DNA of 64,000 nt, taken from NCBI RefSeq assembly GCF_000221045.1, contig NC_015856.1, positions 3,430,542-3,494,541 on the forward strand. Direction: 5' to 3'. This DNA comes from Collimonas fungivorans Ter331 (GTDB taxonomy: Bacteria; Pseudomonadota; Gammaproteobacteria; Burkholderiales; Burkholderiaceae_D). The number at the start of each line of letters is the position of its first letter. The stretch's first letter is position 1. Shown here in pieces: positions 63,949-64,000 of this stretch. A program made the position numbers and the translations under genes. Below the pieces are notes generated by a model. It searched no databases. It was not told the origin of the DNA and saw only the letters and a list, made by a program, of their open reading frames with translations.

Positions 63949-64000
63949 ATGCCAAATCCCAATCGGGGCTCCTGCGGCTTTCAGTCCAGCGAGTTCGAAC
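63949..64000 (+). CDS. darP: ribosome-associated protein DarP (YjgA, DUF615), N-terminal fragment
   Basis: Only 17 codons lie in the window; the gene runs off the right edge. The peptide MPNPNRGSCGFQSSEFE matches the start of betaproteobacterial YjgA/DarP, a factor in late 50S ribosomal subunit maturation. Its position divergent from pmbA is the usual one and strengthens the call. Confidence 0.8.
   Translation, partial: MPNPNRGSCGFQSSEFE

Overview
The window is chromosomal DNA of a GC-rich betaproteobacterium, most likely Burkholderiales/Oxalobacteraceae (Collimonas- or Herbaspirillum-like). The clues are the argH-algZ-algR neighbourhood, the pmbA/darP divergent pair, the urt-amiE-fmdAB block, and the general gene style; the genus is an inference from recalled protein similarity. 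Almost all of it is dense core or metabolic coding sequence. I saw no rRNA, tRNA, CRISPR array, insertion sequence or intact prophage.

Layout. 1-11.2 kb is mostly minus strand: a DUF1810 fragment, a plus-strand VOC protein, a small lipoprotein, rmuC, a group II truncated haemoglobin, an FtsX-type permease coupled to a DUF4126 membrane protein, aroC, a Tat-exported nucleoside hydrolase, an MFS-PlsC fusion and a CBS protein. 11.3-13.5 kb carries metY and an alpha/beta hydrolase. 13.52-17.43 kb is a clearly AT-richer islet inserted after the hydrolase: a 5'-truncated phage-type regulator, a zinc-ribbon protein, an ApeA-like HEPN protein with an intact R-x4-H motif, and two convergent genes of unknown function. 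This is the best candidate for an undescribed (probably anti-phage) system. 17.6-22.2 kb has Mpo1-like, YihY, WrbA, DUF2069 and an FAD-linked 2-hydroxyacid dehydrogenase. 22.3-26 kb is a translationally coupled CocE-type hydrolase and BCCT transporter. 26-29 kb is a DUF1800/DUF1501 secreted pair.

29-41.4 kb is a nitrogen-scavenging locus for short-chain amides and urea. urtABCDE-amiE-fmdA-fmdB is read leftward, divergently from a giant NCS1-permease/histidine-kinase/receiver fusion and its LuxR-type response regulator. Two TACGT-N6-ACGTA palindromes lie in the shared promoter region. An AmiS/UreI-type channel gene sits separately at 50.1 kb. 41.4-45 kb is the algR/algZ-like pair facing away from argH. 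45.3-49.9 kb is a complete branched-chain amino-acid ABC operon (livJ-H-M-G-F type), with a perfect 24-bp stem hairpin between the binding-protein and first permease genes. 50-54.9 kb carries amiS, two tandem paralogous lipoproteins, a Spy-like periplasmic protein and a two-gene ABC exporter.

54.9-62.4 kb is a pentose or pentitol operon read leftward: ABC ATPase, permease, binding protein, LacI-family repressor, xylulokinase, transaldolase. It starts at a promoter overlapped by two abutting LacI-type operators, and its leader contains a 40-codon ORF with a strong Shine-Dalgarno. The window ends with pmbA and the start of the divergent darP.

Repeats are limited to two hairpin families: a GGGTCAGAGT-type at 20.74 and 46.54 kb, and a TAGGGYGGGCA-type inverted doublet at 6.28-6.41 kb.
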